The notes below the pieces were generated by a model. It saw nothing but the letters and a program-made list of their open reading frames with translations. It was not told the origin of the DNA and made no database searches. Shown here piece after piece: positions 35,670 to 44,934 of a DNA stretch of 64,000 bases (positions are counted from its first letter, which is position 1; each line of letters begins with the position of its first letter). Source of the DNA: Rhodoferax ferrireducens (GTDB lineage: Bacteria > Pseudomonadota > Gammaproteobacteria > Burkholderiales > Burkholderiaceae_C); the NCBI GenBank assembly GCA_002083775.1, contig MTEI01000014.1:58730-122729 (forward strand), in the 5' to 3' direction. A program made the translations under genes and the position numbers.

Positions 35670-36491
35670 TTAAACCGTCTCCTGCGACTCTGCGTTGGCC
35701 CGTGGCGCGCTGGCACTGCCAGTTGCGGCACGTGTGGTGCTGCGGCTGCGCCGCGCACCTCGGCGCTTGGCGCGGGCTATACGGCGCTCATTGCGTTTGC
35801 CCGACCTCCAGCGCACATAGCCATAGAGCAGCTTGGCCAAGTAGCCCGCGACATACAGCCCCACCAGGCCGATCAACCAAGGCGTGATTTGATCAATCAG
35901 CTTCTCGCGCGTCAGGGTGGCCATTTCACGGTCCAACTGGGCCTGTGCTGCGGTTCTGGGCGGCTGGGCTGGGTCTTGGGCGCCAGGCGCATCCCACTGG
36001 CCTGGGCCCGTTCCGGGGGCGCCGGTCTTCTGGTCCTCGCTCCATTGGTTTTTGTTCAGGCCCAGATCGGCCTTCAGTTCATGCCAGGTTTCGACCGCAC
36101 CGGATTCAACCAACTGCTCATACACGGGGCGCACACCCTCCTTGATGACGCTGTGCAAGGAGGGGTCGTCGTTGGCTTCGGGGCGCTCCGGCAGTGCCGG
36201 GGCAGGGGGTAGGGGGAGTCGCGTGAGGTCAGCAGGTTTGCCGGATTCTGGTGTCGCGCCGGGTGCACCGATGGCGCCTGCTGGCCAGGCAGTGACCTCA
36301 TCCAAAGGCGGGGCAGCGGGCTCCACCGAGACCAGTTTGCTGGTGTCGGTGGTTGCACCGGCGGGCTGGTTACCGTCGTATAAAACAACAGGCTCGGCGC
36401 GCACGGCGCTGAACAGCAGCATGCAAAGTGCGCAGATCACACCCAACCTGAGGGTGGTGACCCGATTCAGACACGATGATCTGTGGTGCAT
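35670..36491 (-). CDS. Hypothetical exported protein with one C-terminal TM segment
   Basis: 273 residues. A signal peptide (LGVICALCMLLFSAVRA, cleavage before EP) is followed by a Pro/Ala-rich periplasmic region, a helical part (VIKEGVRPVYEQLVESG) and a TM helix near residues 205-225 with a very basic cytoplasmic tail rich in Arg. Function not recognised. The stop is far from the neighbouring gene; the two hypothetical membrane genes 35221 and 35670 may form an operon. Confidence 0.7.
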   Translation of the reverse strand: MHHRSSCLNRVTTLRLGVICALCMLLFSAVRAEPVVLYDGNQPAGATTDTSKLVSVEPAAPPLDEVTAWPAGAIGAPGATPESGKPADLTRLPLPPAPALPERPEANDDPSLHSVIKEGVRPVYEQLVESGAVETWHELKADLGLNKNQWSEDQKTGAPGTGPGQWDAPGAQDPAQPPRTAAQAQLDREMATLTREKLIDQITPWLIGLVGLYVAGYLAKLLYGYVRWRSGKRNERRIARAKRRGARRSRSTTRAATGSASAPRANAESQETV

Positions 36492-36691
36492 AACGCCTGT
36501 CAGTGTTCAGGGTCTTAAAATGCAGGATCAGAGCTTGCACTGTCCCGCCGCGCGTGGGTATTTGCCAGGCAGGCCCGGCAGACGCCTCCGGCGCAAATTC
36601 TATCGCTGGCAGGCAGACCGGGTGGCGCAGCGCATTCGGGGCCATTCGCTGGTGCCTGAGAGCCAGCCCCGTTGAGCAAATCTTGTATAAG

Positions 36692-36735
36692 AAATAAGCC
36701 TATAGCCCATATTCAGAAAGGGTAAGAAGCTATAC
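36692..36735 (+). repeat. Palindromic repeat family, copy 9
   Basis: AAATAAGCCTATAGCCC, then AAAGGGTAAGAAGCTATAC. It lies just past the stop of miaB (minus strand) in an otherwise non-coding 250 bp (36492-36747) in which I see no gene. Confidence 0.6.
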
Positions 36736-36747
36736 ATATGATAGCTA

Positions 36748-38109
36748 TCAACCAGGCACGCGTTCCTGGGTCAGCACCTCGCCGCGCAGCGTGTAGGTGC
36801 GGGTTTCAGAAATAGTCACGTCCACCATCTGCCCGATCAGGCGTGGCTGGCCGATGAAGTTCACCACGCGGTTGCATTCGGTGCGACCCATCAGCTCGCC
36901 ACCGTCGCGTTTGGAGGCACCTTCCACCAGGATGCGCTGACGCGTGCCAACCAATCTTTCACTAATGCGCGCCATGTTGCCGTTGATGGCGGCTTGCACC
37001 TCTTGCAGGCGGCGCAGTTTGACCGCGTGCGGGGTGTCGTCGGGCAGGTTGGCGGCGGGTGTGCCTGGGCGTGGGCTGAAGATGAAGCTGAAACTGTTGT
37101 CAAAGCCCACGTCTTCCATGAGTTTCATCAGCTTGGCGTGGTCGTCTTCGGTCTCGCCCGGAAAACCGACGATGAAGTCACTGCTGAGCGCCATGTTCGG
37201 CCGGATGGCGCGTAATTTGCGTACCGTGCTTTTGTATTCCATGGCGGTGTAGCCGCGTTTCATCGCCATCAGCAGGCGGTCGGAACCGTGTTGCACCGGC
37301 AGGTGCAGGTGGCTCACCAGTTTGGGTAGTTTGTCGTAGGCGGCAATCAGCGCCGGGGTGAACTCGTTGGGGTGGCTGGTGACATAACGCAGGCGCTCAA
37401 TGCCGGGGATGTCAGAGACGTATTCCAGCAGCGTGGCAAAGTCGGCCATCTCGCCGGTGCCGCCTGCCATGCAGGGGTGGCTGATCATCGGCGCGCGCCA
37501 GGCGTTGACGTTTTGCCCCAGCAAGGTGATCTCTTTCACGCCCTGGTCCGCCAGGCCCGCCACTTCCACCAGGATGTCTTCAAACGGGCGGTGAATCTCC
37601 TCGCCGCGCGTGTAGGGCACCACGCAGTAGCTACAGTATTTGGAGCAGCCTTCCATGATGCTCACAAACGCGCTGGCGCCTTCCACACGCGCTGGCGGCA
37701 GGTAGTCAAATTTTTCTATCTCGGGAAAGCTGATGTCCACCTGCGATTTGTTCAGGCGCGCGCGCTCGTCGAGCATTTGCGGCAGGCGGTGCAGCGTTTG
37801 CGGGCCAAACACCACATCCACATAGGGCGCGCGGGCGATGATGGCTTCGCCCTCCTGGCTGGCCACGCAACCGCCCACACCAATCAGTGCGCCTTTTTTC
37901 TTCAGGTGCTTGACGCGTCCCAGGTCAGAGAAAACCTTCTCTTGCGCCTTTTCACGCACCGAGCAGGTGTTGAACAAAATCAGGTCGGCTTCCTCGACGT
38001 TGTCGGTGGGCTCGTAACCCTGCGCGGCACCGAGCACGTCGCTCATCTTGTCCGAGTCGTACTCGTTCATTTGGCAGCCGTAGGTTTTGATGAAGACTTT
38101 TTTGCTCAT
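36748..38109 (-). CDS. miaB: tRNA-2-methylthio-N6-dimethylallyladenosine synthase MiaB
   Basis: Radical-SAM methylthiotransferase that converts i6A37 to ms2i6A37 in tRNAs. 453 residues. The UPF0004 domain cluster cysteines are in [17 protein letters not shown] and GGCVASQE; the radical SAM motif is CSKYCSYC; a TRAM domain ends the protein (residues about 375-445). Same strand as the two flanking hypothetical genes. Confidence 0.96.
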   Translation of the reverse strand: MSKKVFIKTYGCQMNEYDSDKMSDVLGAAQGYEPTDNVEEADLILFNTCSVREKAQEKVFSDLGRVKHLKKKGALIGVGGCVASQEGEAIIARAPYVDVVFGPQTLHRLPQMLDERARLNKSQVDISFPEIEKFDYLPPARVEGASAFVSIMEGCSKYCSYCVVPYTRGEEIHRPFEDILVEVAGLADQGVKEITLLGQNVNAWRAPMISHPCMAGGTGEMADFATLLEYVSDIPGIERLRYVTSHPNEFTPALIAAYDKLPKLVSHLHLPVQHGSDRLLMAMKRGYTAMEYKSTVRKLRAIRPNMALSSDFIVGFPGETEDDHAKLMKLMEDVGFDNSFSFIFSPRPGTPAANLPDDTPHAVKLRRLQEVQAAINGNMARISERLVGTRQRILVEGASKRDGGELMGRTECNRVVNFIGQPRLIGQMVDVTISETRTYTLRGEVLTQERVPG

Positions 38110-38143
38110 GATCAGGGGATAGGTTGAAAACTATGATTTATGG

Positions 38144-38183
38144 AGCTACTAGCCCTTATTCAATAAGGGCTAGAGGCCTATTT
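38144..38183 (-). repeat. Palindromic repeat family, copy 10
   Basis: AGCTACTAGCCCTTAT, TCA, ATAAGGGCTAGAGGCCTATT: a perfect 10-bp inner stem, minus orientation. It lies about 35 bp upstream of the miaB start, between it and the gene at 38292. Confidence 0.9.
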
Positions 38184-38291
38184 GTTCTACAAAAAAGACA
38201 GCGGTCAGGGTGGAGGCGGCCATGGCTGCGAGCTTTGGCGACGCCATGCAGATCGTCTGTTGGCCCCCAGGCCACCCGGGGCAGGCGTGGT

Positions 38292-38735
38292 TTACGGGGT
38301 GGCTGGCGCCTCGCGGGAGCGCTGCATGGCTTCGATGCGTTGCAGGTCCGACTCAAAGCGGATGTTGGTCAGGGTGTCGAGCCCGGCACGTTTTTGCTGT
38401 GCCTCGGCGGGCGTCAAGATCCACACCTCGTGGATCAGCCCCTGCGGGTCGGGCACATAGTTCACCAGCAGCTGTTTGCCGACCAGGCTGGCTGACATCA
38501 CGATCAGGTTGTTGGTGCCCTTGATGCGTGCGCCCGGCGACAGCCGCTGGGGCTGGCCGTTGAGCAGGATATTGGGCGGCCCAGTCACCTCCAGCGTCCC
38601 GCGTAGCGCCTTGGTTGGAAAAGTGCGCACAAAACCCTGCGCGTCGGCCACCGAGGGCCACAGGCAGGCGGCACCGGTCAGGCACAGGGTCAGGATCAGC
38701 AGGGGGGTTTTCAGAGCGCGGAGCCAGCGTTTCAT
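38292..38735 (-). CDS. Hypothetical exported protein
   Basis: From ATG 38735 the product is 147 residues: a signal peptide (LLILTLCLTGAACLWPSVADA, cleavage about residue 33) and a mature domain of about 110 residues that appears beta-rich, with RLSPGARIKGTNNLIVMSA and a glutamine-rich C-terminus. No family recognised. The ATG at 38744 is also possible. The same-strand miaB starts 183 bp downstream, behind a repeat. Confidence 0.7.
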   Translation of the reverse strand: MKRWLRALKTPLLILTLCLTGAACLWPSVADAQGFVRTFPTKALRGTLEVTGPPNILLNGQPQRLSPGARIKGTNNLIVMSASLVGKQLLVNYVPDPQGLIHEVWILTPAEAQQKRAGLDTLTNIRFESDLQRIEAMQRSREAPATP

Positions 38736-38840
38736 GGTGTACATCCAGAGGCTGTTTTAAGGAGCGCGATTTTAACTGGCGTGGCTTCAAAGTTCACGCC
38801 CGATGACGGGAATGTGAAGGGAACCCGGCGGTCTACCGCG

Positions 38841-40118
38841 TCAAGCGCGCTGTTCGGGCGTGCCGTTCTGCAGCGCCGCAGCCGCGCGCAGCTTGTCTTT
38901 TTTGCTTGGGCGTTTGCCTTTGACGCCGCCACTGCCTTCGCCTGCGGGTGCATCCGGTGAGGTGGAGGCGGGCGGTGGCGCCTCTTGGGCTTCAAAACCC
39001 GGCACACTTTCCAGCCTCAGTTGCACCTGTTGGCGTTTCTCGATCAGCCGCCAGTGGGCTTGTGTGGCGGCACTGATGAAGCTCACGGCCAGGCCGGGCT
39101 CACCGGCGCGGCCGGTGCGGCCAATGCGGTGGGTGTAGTCCTGCGTCGAGCGCGGCAGGTCAAAGTTCACCACCACCGGCAGCCCGGCAATGTCCAGCCC
39201 GCGCGCCGCCACATCGGTGGCCACTACCACCTGCAGCCGCTCAGCCTTGAAGTCGGTCAGCACCTGGGTGCGTTTGCCCTGGCTGAGCTCGCCGTGGAAA
39301 GGCTCGGCGGTGAGCCCGCCTTTGCGCAGCTTGTCGGCGACGATCTCGGCGGCGAACTTGGTAGCGACAAACACCAGCGCACGCGGCCAGACCTGTTGTT
39401 GGATCAGGTGGCGCAGCAACTGGGTGCGTTTACTCGCGTCCACCGCGATGGCGCGCTGGATAATTTCTACCGGCTGCTGTTGGGTCGCATCCACCTCTAC
39501 CCGTACCGCATCCGTCAGCAGGGTGTTGGCCAGCGCGGTCACGGCGGGGCTGAAAGTGGCTGAGAAAAACAGGTTTTGCCGCTGCTGTGGCAACGTTGCC
39601 AGCAGTTGGGCCAGCTCGTCGGCAAAGCCCAGATCCAGCATGCGGTCGGCTTCGTCCAGCACCAGCATCGCCACCTGATCCAGCTTCAAAGCGTTGTGCG
39701 TCAGCAGATCCAGCAGCCGCCCGGGCGTGGCCACCACCACATCGGTGCCGCCGCGCAGGCCCATCATCTGCGGGTTGATCGACACACCGCCAAAAAACAC
39801 CGAGACCTTCACACGCGTTGGCAGCTTCTGCGCCAGCGCCTGAATCACCTCGCCCACCTGCGCCGCCAACTCGCGCGTGGGCACCAGCACCAGCGCCTGC
39901 GCCAGGCGCAACCGGCTGGTGTTGGGCTGCAAACGTTGCAGCAGCGGCAGGGCAAAGGCCAGCGTCTTGCCGGAACCGGTTTGCGCCGAGCCCAGCACAT
40001 CGCGACCGGCCAGCGCGGGGGCAATCGCGCCCTGCTGGATCGGGGTCGGGCTGCTGTGGCCCATTTGCGCAAGAGCGGTCAGCAGGGCGGGTGAGAGGCC
40101 CAGAGTGGGAAAAGTCAT
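38841..40118 (-). CDS. DEAD-box RNA helicase (RhlE-like)
   Basis: Unwinds RNA with ATP, acting in ribosome assembly or RNA decay. From ATG 40118: Q motif (MGHSSPTPIQQGAIAPAL), motif I AQTGSGKT, motif II VLDEADRMLD, motif III SATF, motif VI HRIGRTGRAG, then a basic, Pro-rich tail ending near PSKKDKLR. The frame opens further upstream but this start gives the usual N-terminus. RhlE or RhlB-type assignment rests on the tail and is tentative. Confidence 0.9.
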   Translation of the reverse strand: MTFPTLGLSPALLTALAQMGHSSPTPIQQGAIAPALAGRDVLGSAQTGSGKTLAFALPLLQRLQPNTSRLRLAQALVLVPTRELAAQVGEVIQALAQKLPTRVKVSVFFGGVSINPQMMGLRGGTDVVVATPGRLLDLLTHNALKLDQVAMLVLDEADRMLDLGFADELAQLLATLPQQRQNLFFSATFSPAVTALANTLLTDAVRVEVDATQQQPVEIIQRAIAVDASKRTQLLRHLIQQQVWPRALVFVATKFAAEIVADKLRKGGLTAEPFHGELSQGKRTQVLTDFKAERLQVVVATDVAARGLDIAGLPVVVNFDLPRSTQDYTHRIGRTGRAGEPGLAVSFISAATQAHWRLIEKRQQVQLRLESVPGFEAQEAPPPASTSPDAPAGEGSGGVKGKRPSKKDKLRAAAALQNGTPEQRA

Positions 40119-40340
40119 GGTGTGGTCAAGGTCAAGGGTGGTGCTGGCGTGGGCTGCGGCCAGTGGGCAAGGCGACAGGTGTAACACAAGCCGCGCATTG
40201 CCAGGTGGTGCATCCGGGGGCTGGCAGCATAATCGCTACCCTGAGAATTCTGCCGATGGGTGAGCGGGTCACGCTTGATGTGCTGCCTGCACCATCGGTG
40301 AAAGACCCTTGGCAGAGTCTCAATCGATTTAAAGGACACC

Positions 40341-40658
40341 GTGAAAAAAACATTCAAAATCAATATCGACGGCAAAAACCGCGACCGCGTACTGGAAGCC
40401 ACCAAGCATGAAATTCGCCAGTACATGAAGCGCGAGCGCAACAAAACGCTGCCCGAAGGTGTCGATTTTTGGGACTTTGACTGCCGCTTTGGCCTGACCC
40501 AGGAGGCGGCCGCCAGCGTGCATGTCGCCAACATCACAGCCCTGATTGACGCTGCGGCCCAAGAGGGTGCGGATGCGTTTTACCTGGAACTCATCGCCAA
40601 ACCGGGTGTTCGCCAGCCGCGTGGAGACGCGCCACAAGTCTCCCAGCCTCCGGATTAG
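40341..40658 (+). CDS. DUF6172 family protein
   Basis: 105 residues, starting at GTG 40341 with AAAGGA upstream. Begins KKTFKINIDGKNRDRVLEA and has the conserved PEGVDFWDFDCRFG segment. The family (DUF6172) is of unknown function. It is divergent from the helicase gene and convergent with the oxidoreductase gene. The last ~15 residues (Pro-rich) are variable. Confidence 0.75.
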   Translation: MKKTFKINIDGKNRDRVLEATKHEIRQYMKRERNKTLPEGVDFWDFDCRFGLTQEAAASVHVANITALIDAAAQEGADAFYLELIAKPGVRQPRGDAPQVSQPPD

Positions 40659-40686
40659 CGCAAAGCCAGCCAAACGGCTGCCTGCA

Positions 40687-41868
40687 TCAAGCGGGCGCCT
40701 GAATGAAGTCTTGCAGCCGTCGTCTTGGGGCGGGCGAGACTGCCGGAGCGTAGCCCACCCGCGCCCACATTTGCACAGTTTCAGTCGGCCGGATGGCGCC
40801 CACCAGGGCATGAATGCCGGCATAGGGCTGTTGTTGCTCGGGATATTCCTGCAGGGCTTGCGAAAGCGGTTGCATCACCAGCCCCTGCGCGGTTGCCGCC
40901 AGCTGTACCCGGGCATAGGCCCGCCCGGTGTTGATTTGGGTGACGCGGTCATTGCCCTCGGTCACCATCCACAGAAAACCGGGTGTTGAGTCCAGATTTG
41001 TTCCAAATGTCTTGATCTGGCTGGTGGTGGCAAAGTCGTCGGGCCCTGGTGCCTGGCTGCGGTCAAACAGGCCCAGGCGGTTGAGCCAGACTACTTTGGC
41101 GTCGAGCAGAGAGAGGCCGTCCCGGTGCTGGGCAATTTCATCTGCACCCACGCGCAGCACGTCAAAAGATTCCAGGATGGTTCGCGGCGTGGTCAACTCG
41201 ATGCGCCAGGCGTCAGCTGCAATCTGGCGATGCTGGGCGAGTAAATCAGGCTGCTCAGCGCCCACCTGGCCAAAATGCAGTTGGTGGGGCTGGGTGGCTT
41301 CAGCCATGGCCCGCCAGGCGGTGGCAGGGACCGGGCGGCTCAAGTCGTAGGCGCTGCGGTTGGTGTGCCGCCGCAGCACCTGGGCAAACAGCGGGTCTTT
41401 TTGCAGGCTTGCGTCGGTTGTCAGGCGGATGCGCGCCACCGGGCGACTGTCGAGTTGCCCAGGGCCAAATGCGCCTTTGGGGAACAGGCTGATGTCGGCC
41501 CGCAAGCCACGCTCTTTGGCTGCCAGATCGAGCAACTCAAGAAAGGTGCCGTGGCTCATCATGATCTGGCGCGACAGCGGGTCTGTTTGCGGCAGCAGGC
41601 GCTTCAAATCGCAGCGCAACAGGATTTCATCCGGGGTACTCAGGTCCACCATCCAGGACTGCAGGTTGTGCGAGTGTGGCGCCAAAATGGCGTAGCTCAG
41701 CAGCCAGCGGCGGACATCCCGGGTGGCCATATCGGGCGCCGGGCCACGCCAGGCCTCAATGGCTTCGGATGGCATGCCCGGTGCGCAGCCGGTCAGCCCC
41801 GCGGTGCTCAGGGTGGCGGCTGCAATCACGCCACCGCCGGTCAGGCGGATGAAGTTTCTGCGTTGCAT
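40687..41868 (-). CDS. Acg-family nitroreductase-like FMN oxidoreductase, Tat-exported lipoprotein
   Basis: From ATG 41868 (GGAG upstream): a Tat signal with RRNFIRLTGGG and a lipobox-like LTGC, so the protein is likely exported folded with its cofactor and anchored by a lipid. The rest is nitroreductase-like: LSYAILAPHSHNLQSW near the N-terminus, as in Acg/BluB-related proteins, and PSRPGRAYARVQLAATAQG-like motifs near residue 330. Substrate unknown. The divergent LysR gene (89 bp away) is the obvious regulator. Confidence 0.8.
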   Translation of the reverse strand: MQRRNFIRLTGGGVIAAATLSTAGLTGCAPGMPSEAIEAWRGPAPDMATRDVRRWLLSYAILAPHSHNLQSWMVDLSTPDEILLRCDLKRLLPQTDPLSRQIMMSHGTFLELLDLAAKERGLRADISLFPKGAFGPGQLDSRPVARIRLTTDASLQKDPLFAQVLRRHTNRSAYDLSRPVPATAWRAMAEATQPHQLHFGQVGAEQPDLLAQHRQIAADAWRIELTTPRTILESFDVLRVGADEIAQHRDGLSLLDAKVVWLNRLGLFDRSQAPGPDDFATTSQIKTFGTNLDSTPGFLWMVTEGNDRVTQINTGRAYARVQLAATAQGLVMQPLSQALQEYPEQQQPYAGIHALVGAIRPTETVQMWARVGYAPAVSPAPRRRLQDFIQAPA

Positions 41869-41957
41869 GGTGGTTTCTCCAAAGGTGCGATGCGGTGATT
41901 GTGCGAACCCGGCGTGCGATACACAATTGCCTGATTTGCCATACCAGATATGCATCC

Positions 41958-42875
41958 ATGAATAGCGCCACCCCCAAACCGCCTGGTTTACAAAATTTCG
42001 ACTGGAGCCTTGTTCGTTCGTTTTTGGCCGCGCTGGATCAGGGCAGCCTGATGGGTGCCGCGCGCGTCTTGCAGATCAGCCAGCCGACTTTGGGCCGACA
42101 CGTTGAGGCTCTGGAGAGTCAGCTCGGCGTGGTCTTGTTTGAGCGCACGGGCCGCGGGCTGGTGCCCACAGCCACGGCGCTGCAATTGGCAACCGCGGCG
42201 CGCAGCATGGAAGCCGGTGCCTTGCAGCTGTCACGCACCCTGTCAGGCGCGCAAACCCAAATCAGTGGCACAGTGCGCATCACGGCCAGCGTGCCGGTGG
42301 CGGTTTACCTGCTGCCGCCGTTGCTGGCGCAATTGCGCCTGACCCGCCCTGAGATACAGGTGGAACTGGTGTCGAGCAACCAGGTCAGCAACCTGCTGCG
42401 CCGCGAGGCCGACATTGCCGTGCGCATGGTCCGGCCAGAGCAAACCTCGCTGGTGGCTCGCAAATTGGGGGAGGTGGGTTTGGGCGCCTACGCGCACCGC
42501 AGCTACCTGGCGCGACATGGCAGCCCTTTGACAACTGCCCATGATTTACTGGAACACGACCTGATCGGCAGCGACACCGACACCGCCATCCTGCAAGGCT
42601 TTCGTGCCATGGGTTTTCCGGTAACGCGCGAGGCATTTGTGTTGCGCAGCGATGACTTCATTGTGCAGTGGCAAGCCGTTCGCGCCGGGCTTGGCGTCGG
42701 GTTTTGTGCCGACTACCTGGCCCGCACCGATCCAGATGTGCTGCCGGTGCTTCCGGGGCTGTTGAACATTGTGCCGCTGCCCCTGTGGTTGGCCGTGCAC
42801 CGCGAGATTCGCACGAGTCATCGCATTCGCTCGGTTTTTGACTTTTTGGCAGAGGCCCTGCCGCGGGTGATGTGA
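41958..42875 (+). CDS. LysR-family transcriptional regulator
   Basis: Winged helix-turn-helix at the N-terminus (FLAALDQGSLMGAARVLQISQPTLGRHVEAL, about residues 18-48) and a periplasmic-type effector domain (about 90-300). 305 residues from ATG 41958. Like most LysR proteins it is divergent from a likely target, the Acg-type oxidoreductase. The ligand is unknown. Confidence 0.9.
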   Translation: MNSATPKPPGLQNFDWSLVRSFLAALDQGSLMGAARVLQISQPTLGRHVEALESQLGVVLFERTGRGLVPTATALQLATAARSMEAGALQLSRTLSGAQTQISGTVRITASVPVAVYLLPPLLAQLRLTRPEIQVELVSSNQVSNLLRREADIAVRMVRPEQTSLVARKLGEVGLGAYAHRSYLARHGSPLTTAHDLLEHDLIGSDTDTAILQGFRAMGFPVTREAFVLRSDDFIVQWQAVRAGLGVGFCADYLARTDPDVLPVLPGLLNIVPLPLWLAVHREIRTSHRIRSVFDFLAEALPRVM

Positions 42876-42954
42876 CATGCCAAATCGCCGATTTGATTCG
42901 CTTCCGCGCAGGCCCTTGAAGGCGGGAATGCGCATCAACAAACCCTCTTGGCAC

Positions 42955-43028
42955 CCATGATTCAGCTTGTCGCCACCGGGCTTACCAGCGTGATTGATGT
43001 TCTGGATGAAGGCGTCTGTAAGTGCCAT
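42955..43028 (-). pseudogene. Relic of a tyrosine-type integrase N-terminus
   Basis: On the minus strand from ATG 43028 the product begins MALTDAFIQNINHAGKPGGDKL, which matches the start of the DUF4102-type phage/genomic-island integrase family (MALTDT..VK..KP..K...DGGG). After about 25 codons the similarity fades (NHGCQEGLLMRI) and no catalytic domain follows; the LysR gene ends at 42875. It lies just past the 3' end of tRNA-Met in the same orientation, the usual integrase position. So this is probably the remnant of an element that once used this tRNA. Confidence 0.6.
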
Positions 43029-43149
43029 TTCATCCTCTGGGGGACGGTACTTTTTCAACGAAATGGGGTGGTTTCGTGTAGCTGCCGTCAAAAGTACCGT
43101 CATTGTGTCGGTACGTGATGATGTTGCATGAGTTGACTTGAGGCAATAA

Positions 43150-43182
43150 AAAACCCGCTACGCTGGGGAGCGTGCGGGTTTT
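43150..43182 (-). terminator. Terminator of tRNA-Met
   Basis: AAAACCCGC, ACGCT, loop GGGG, AGCGT, GCGGGTTTT form a stem of about 14 bp. On the minus strand the U-run follows (TTTTTTATTG), ending transcription of the tRNA. Confidence 0.85.
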
Positions 43183-43214
43183 GAGTGGTTTTGACGTGCT
43201 TTGAAAGCGAATTC

Positions 43215-43291
43215 TGGTGGTGATAGGTGGATTTGAACCACCGACATCAGCATTATGAATGCTGCGCTCTAACCAGCTGAGCTATATCACC
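43215..43291 (-). tRNA. tRNA-Met (CAT, elongator-like)
   Basis: A 77-nt cloverleaf: acceptor GGTGATA/TATCACC, D-arm region AGCTCAGCTGGTTAGAGC, anticodon stem CAGCA/TGCTG with loop TTCATAA (anticodon CAT), T-arm GGTGGTTCAAATCCACC, discriminator A and encoded CCA. The arrangement is that of elongator tRNA-Met; a CAT-containing tRNA-Ile2 cannot be wholly excluded. Confidence 0.93.
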
Positions 43292-43313
43292 AACGAGCCG
43301 AGAATTATAGCGG

Positions 43314-43341
43314 CTCGCGCAGCGGGATGGGTTCCTGCCAA
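43314..43341 (-). promoter_or_regulatory. Promoter of tRNA-Met
   Basis: On the minus strand: -35 TTGGCA (43341-43336), 16-bp spacer, -10 TATAAT (43319-43314), 22 bp before the tRNA 5' end. Near-consensus sigma70 promoter. Confidence 0.8.
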
Positions 43342-43517
43342 AATTTTTGTGAAGTGCCGCAGCGATTGATCTATGTCGCGGGCGTTGATCGCCTGGTCGA
43401 CTAAAATTTTTAATGATTTTTTAATAAAAGTCTGTCGCCGGTACGCTCGAGCCTGGTGCCTTTGTCAAACAGTTCAACGAGCAGGAGACTTGTATTAACT
43501 TTCATGATGAGGTGGCT

Positions 43518-44885
43518 ATGAGAAGTACGGATGTTTTGATTCTTGGTGGCAGTGCGGCGGGTTTGGTGACAGCGATGTCCGGGCGGATCCACTGGCCAGA
43601 AAAAGAGATCACGCTGGTCAAAAAAGAGCGTGAAGTGATGGTGCCTTGCGGTATTCCGTACATTTTTGGCACGCTGGCGTCCAGTGACAAGAACGTCATG
43701 CCGGTAGATGCTGCCTTGAAGAGCAACAACATCGTCTCGGTGGTGGATGAGGCCACGCACATCGACACCGCGCAAAAGGTCGTCAACTTCGCCAGTGGCG
43801 AGCAGATTCAGTACCAAAAGCTGGTGATCGCCACCGGCTCGCAGCCCATCAAACCCAAATGGCTGGTGGGTGCTGACCTGCAGCGGGTCTACACCATTCC
43901 CAAAGACAAAACCTACCTGGATGCGATGAAGCTTGAGTTGGGCAGTGCCAAAAACATTGCGGTCATTGGTGCTGGCTTCATTGGTGTGGAAATGTCAGAT
44001 GAGCTGGTCAAACACGGCTACACCGTGACCTTGATCGAAAAACTGCCGGCCATTCTGAACATGGCATTTGACGTGGAGCTGGCCAACAAGATCCATGAGA
44101 TGCTGGTCAGCCGGGGCGTGAACGTGGTGGTGGGCAAGGGCATCAGCAAGGTGCTGGGCACCGGCCAGGTGGAAGCCATTGAGCTGGACGATGGCCAGCA
44201 GTTGCCGATGGACGCGGTGATTTTGTCCATGGGCTACCGGCCCAACACCGTGTTGGCTGCCAACTCAGGCATATACGTGGATGAAGACCAGTTCATCGCG
44301 GTGGATGAGTTCATGCGCACCCACGAGGCTGATGTGTTTGCGGTGGGCGACTGCGCCCAGAAGCGCGACTTCATCACCCGTAAACGGGTCTCGACCATGC
44401 TGGCGTCCACCGCCTGCGCCGAGGCACGCATCGCCGGCATGAACCTGTTCAACCTGAACGTGGTCAAAACCTTCAGCGGCACCATTGCGATTTATTCCAC
44501 GGCGATTGGCGAAACCGGTTACGGCACCGCCGGGCTGACCGAGCAGCGCGCCGAGCAGGAAGGCATTGCCACCCTGGTCGGCCTGTTTGAGGGCATGGAC
44601 CGTCACCCTGGCAACCTGCCGGGTGCGCACAAACAGCTGGTGAAACTGATCTCGGCCAAATATTCGGGTGTGATCATTGGCGGCGAGGTGATTGGCGGGC
44701 TGGAAGCCGGTGAACTCACCAACGTGATTGGCCTGGCGATTCAAAACCGCATGACGGTGAACGACTTTCTGGTGATGCAGATCGGCACCCACCCGTGCCT
44801 GACCGCCTCACCCGCTGCCTATCCGCTGATCAAGGCCGCAGAAATCATTGCTGGCAAGATGATGCGCAACCTGAAAGAGCATTGA
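43518..44885 (+). CDS. CoA-disulfide reductase / NADH oxidase-like flavoprotein
   Basis: A 455-residue FAD-dependent pyridine nucleotide-disulfide oxidoreductase. FAD motif LILGGSAAGL, NADH motif IAVIGAGFIGVEMSDEL, and the redox cysteine in VMVPCGIPY, the position used by CoA-disulfide reductase and NADH oxidases of this family. GAGG five bases before ATG 43518. The oxidoreductase could act on CoA disulfides or oxygen; the substrate is not decidable. It stands alone between tRNA-Met and the enoyl-CoA hydratase. Confidence 0.85.
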   Translation: MRSTDVLILGGSAAGLVTAMSGRIHWPEKEITLVKKEREVMVPCGIPYIFGTLASSDKNVMPVDAALKSNNIVSVVDEATHIDTAQKVVNFASGEQIQYQKLVIATGSQPIKPKWLVGADLQRVYTIPKDKTYLDAMKLELGSAKNIAVIGAGFIGVEMSDELVKHGYTVTLIEKLPAILNMAFDVELANKIHEMLVSRGVNVVVGKGISKVLGTGQVEAIELDDGQQLPMDAVILSMGYRPNTVLAANSGIYVDEDQFIAVDEFMRTHEADVFAVGDCAQKRDFITRKRVSTMLASTACAEARIAGMNLFNLNVVKTFSGTIAIYSTAIGETGYGTAGLTEQRAEQEGIATLVGLFEGMDRHPGNLPGAHKQLVKLISAKYSGVIIGGEVIGGLEAGELTNVIGLAIQNRMTVNDFLVMQIGTHPCLTASPAAYPLIKAAEIIAGKMMRNLKEH

Positions 44886-44934
44886 GCCCTTAGAACGCCC
44901 GTGACGGGCGCTCTGCTGGGCAGCTTCACCCACC

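Noticed and set aside
36503..36697. Possible small ORFs or an RNA gene between the gene at 35670 and miaB
   Set aside because: No ribosome binding site, no family match. I tried to see a 6S RNA-like pattern and could not support it.
43366..43380. TTGATCTATGTCGC upstream of the flavoprotein gene as an FNR site
   Set aside because: Half-site only; the second half is GTCGC.
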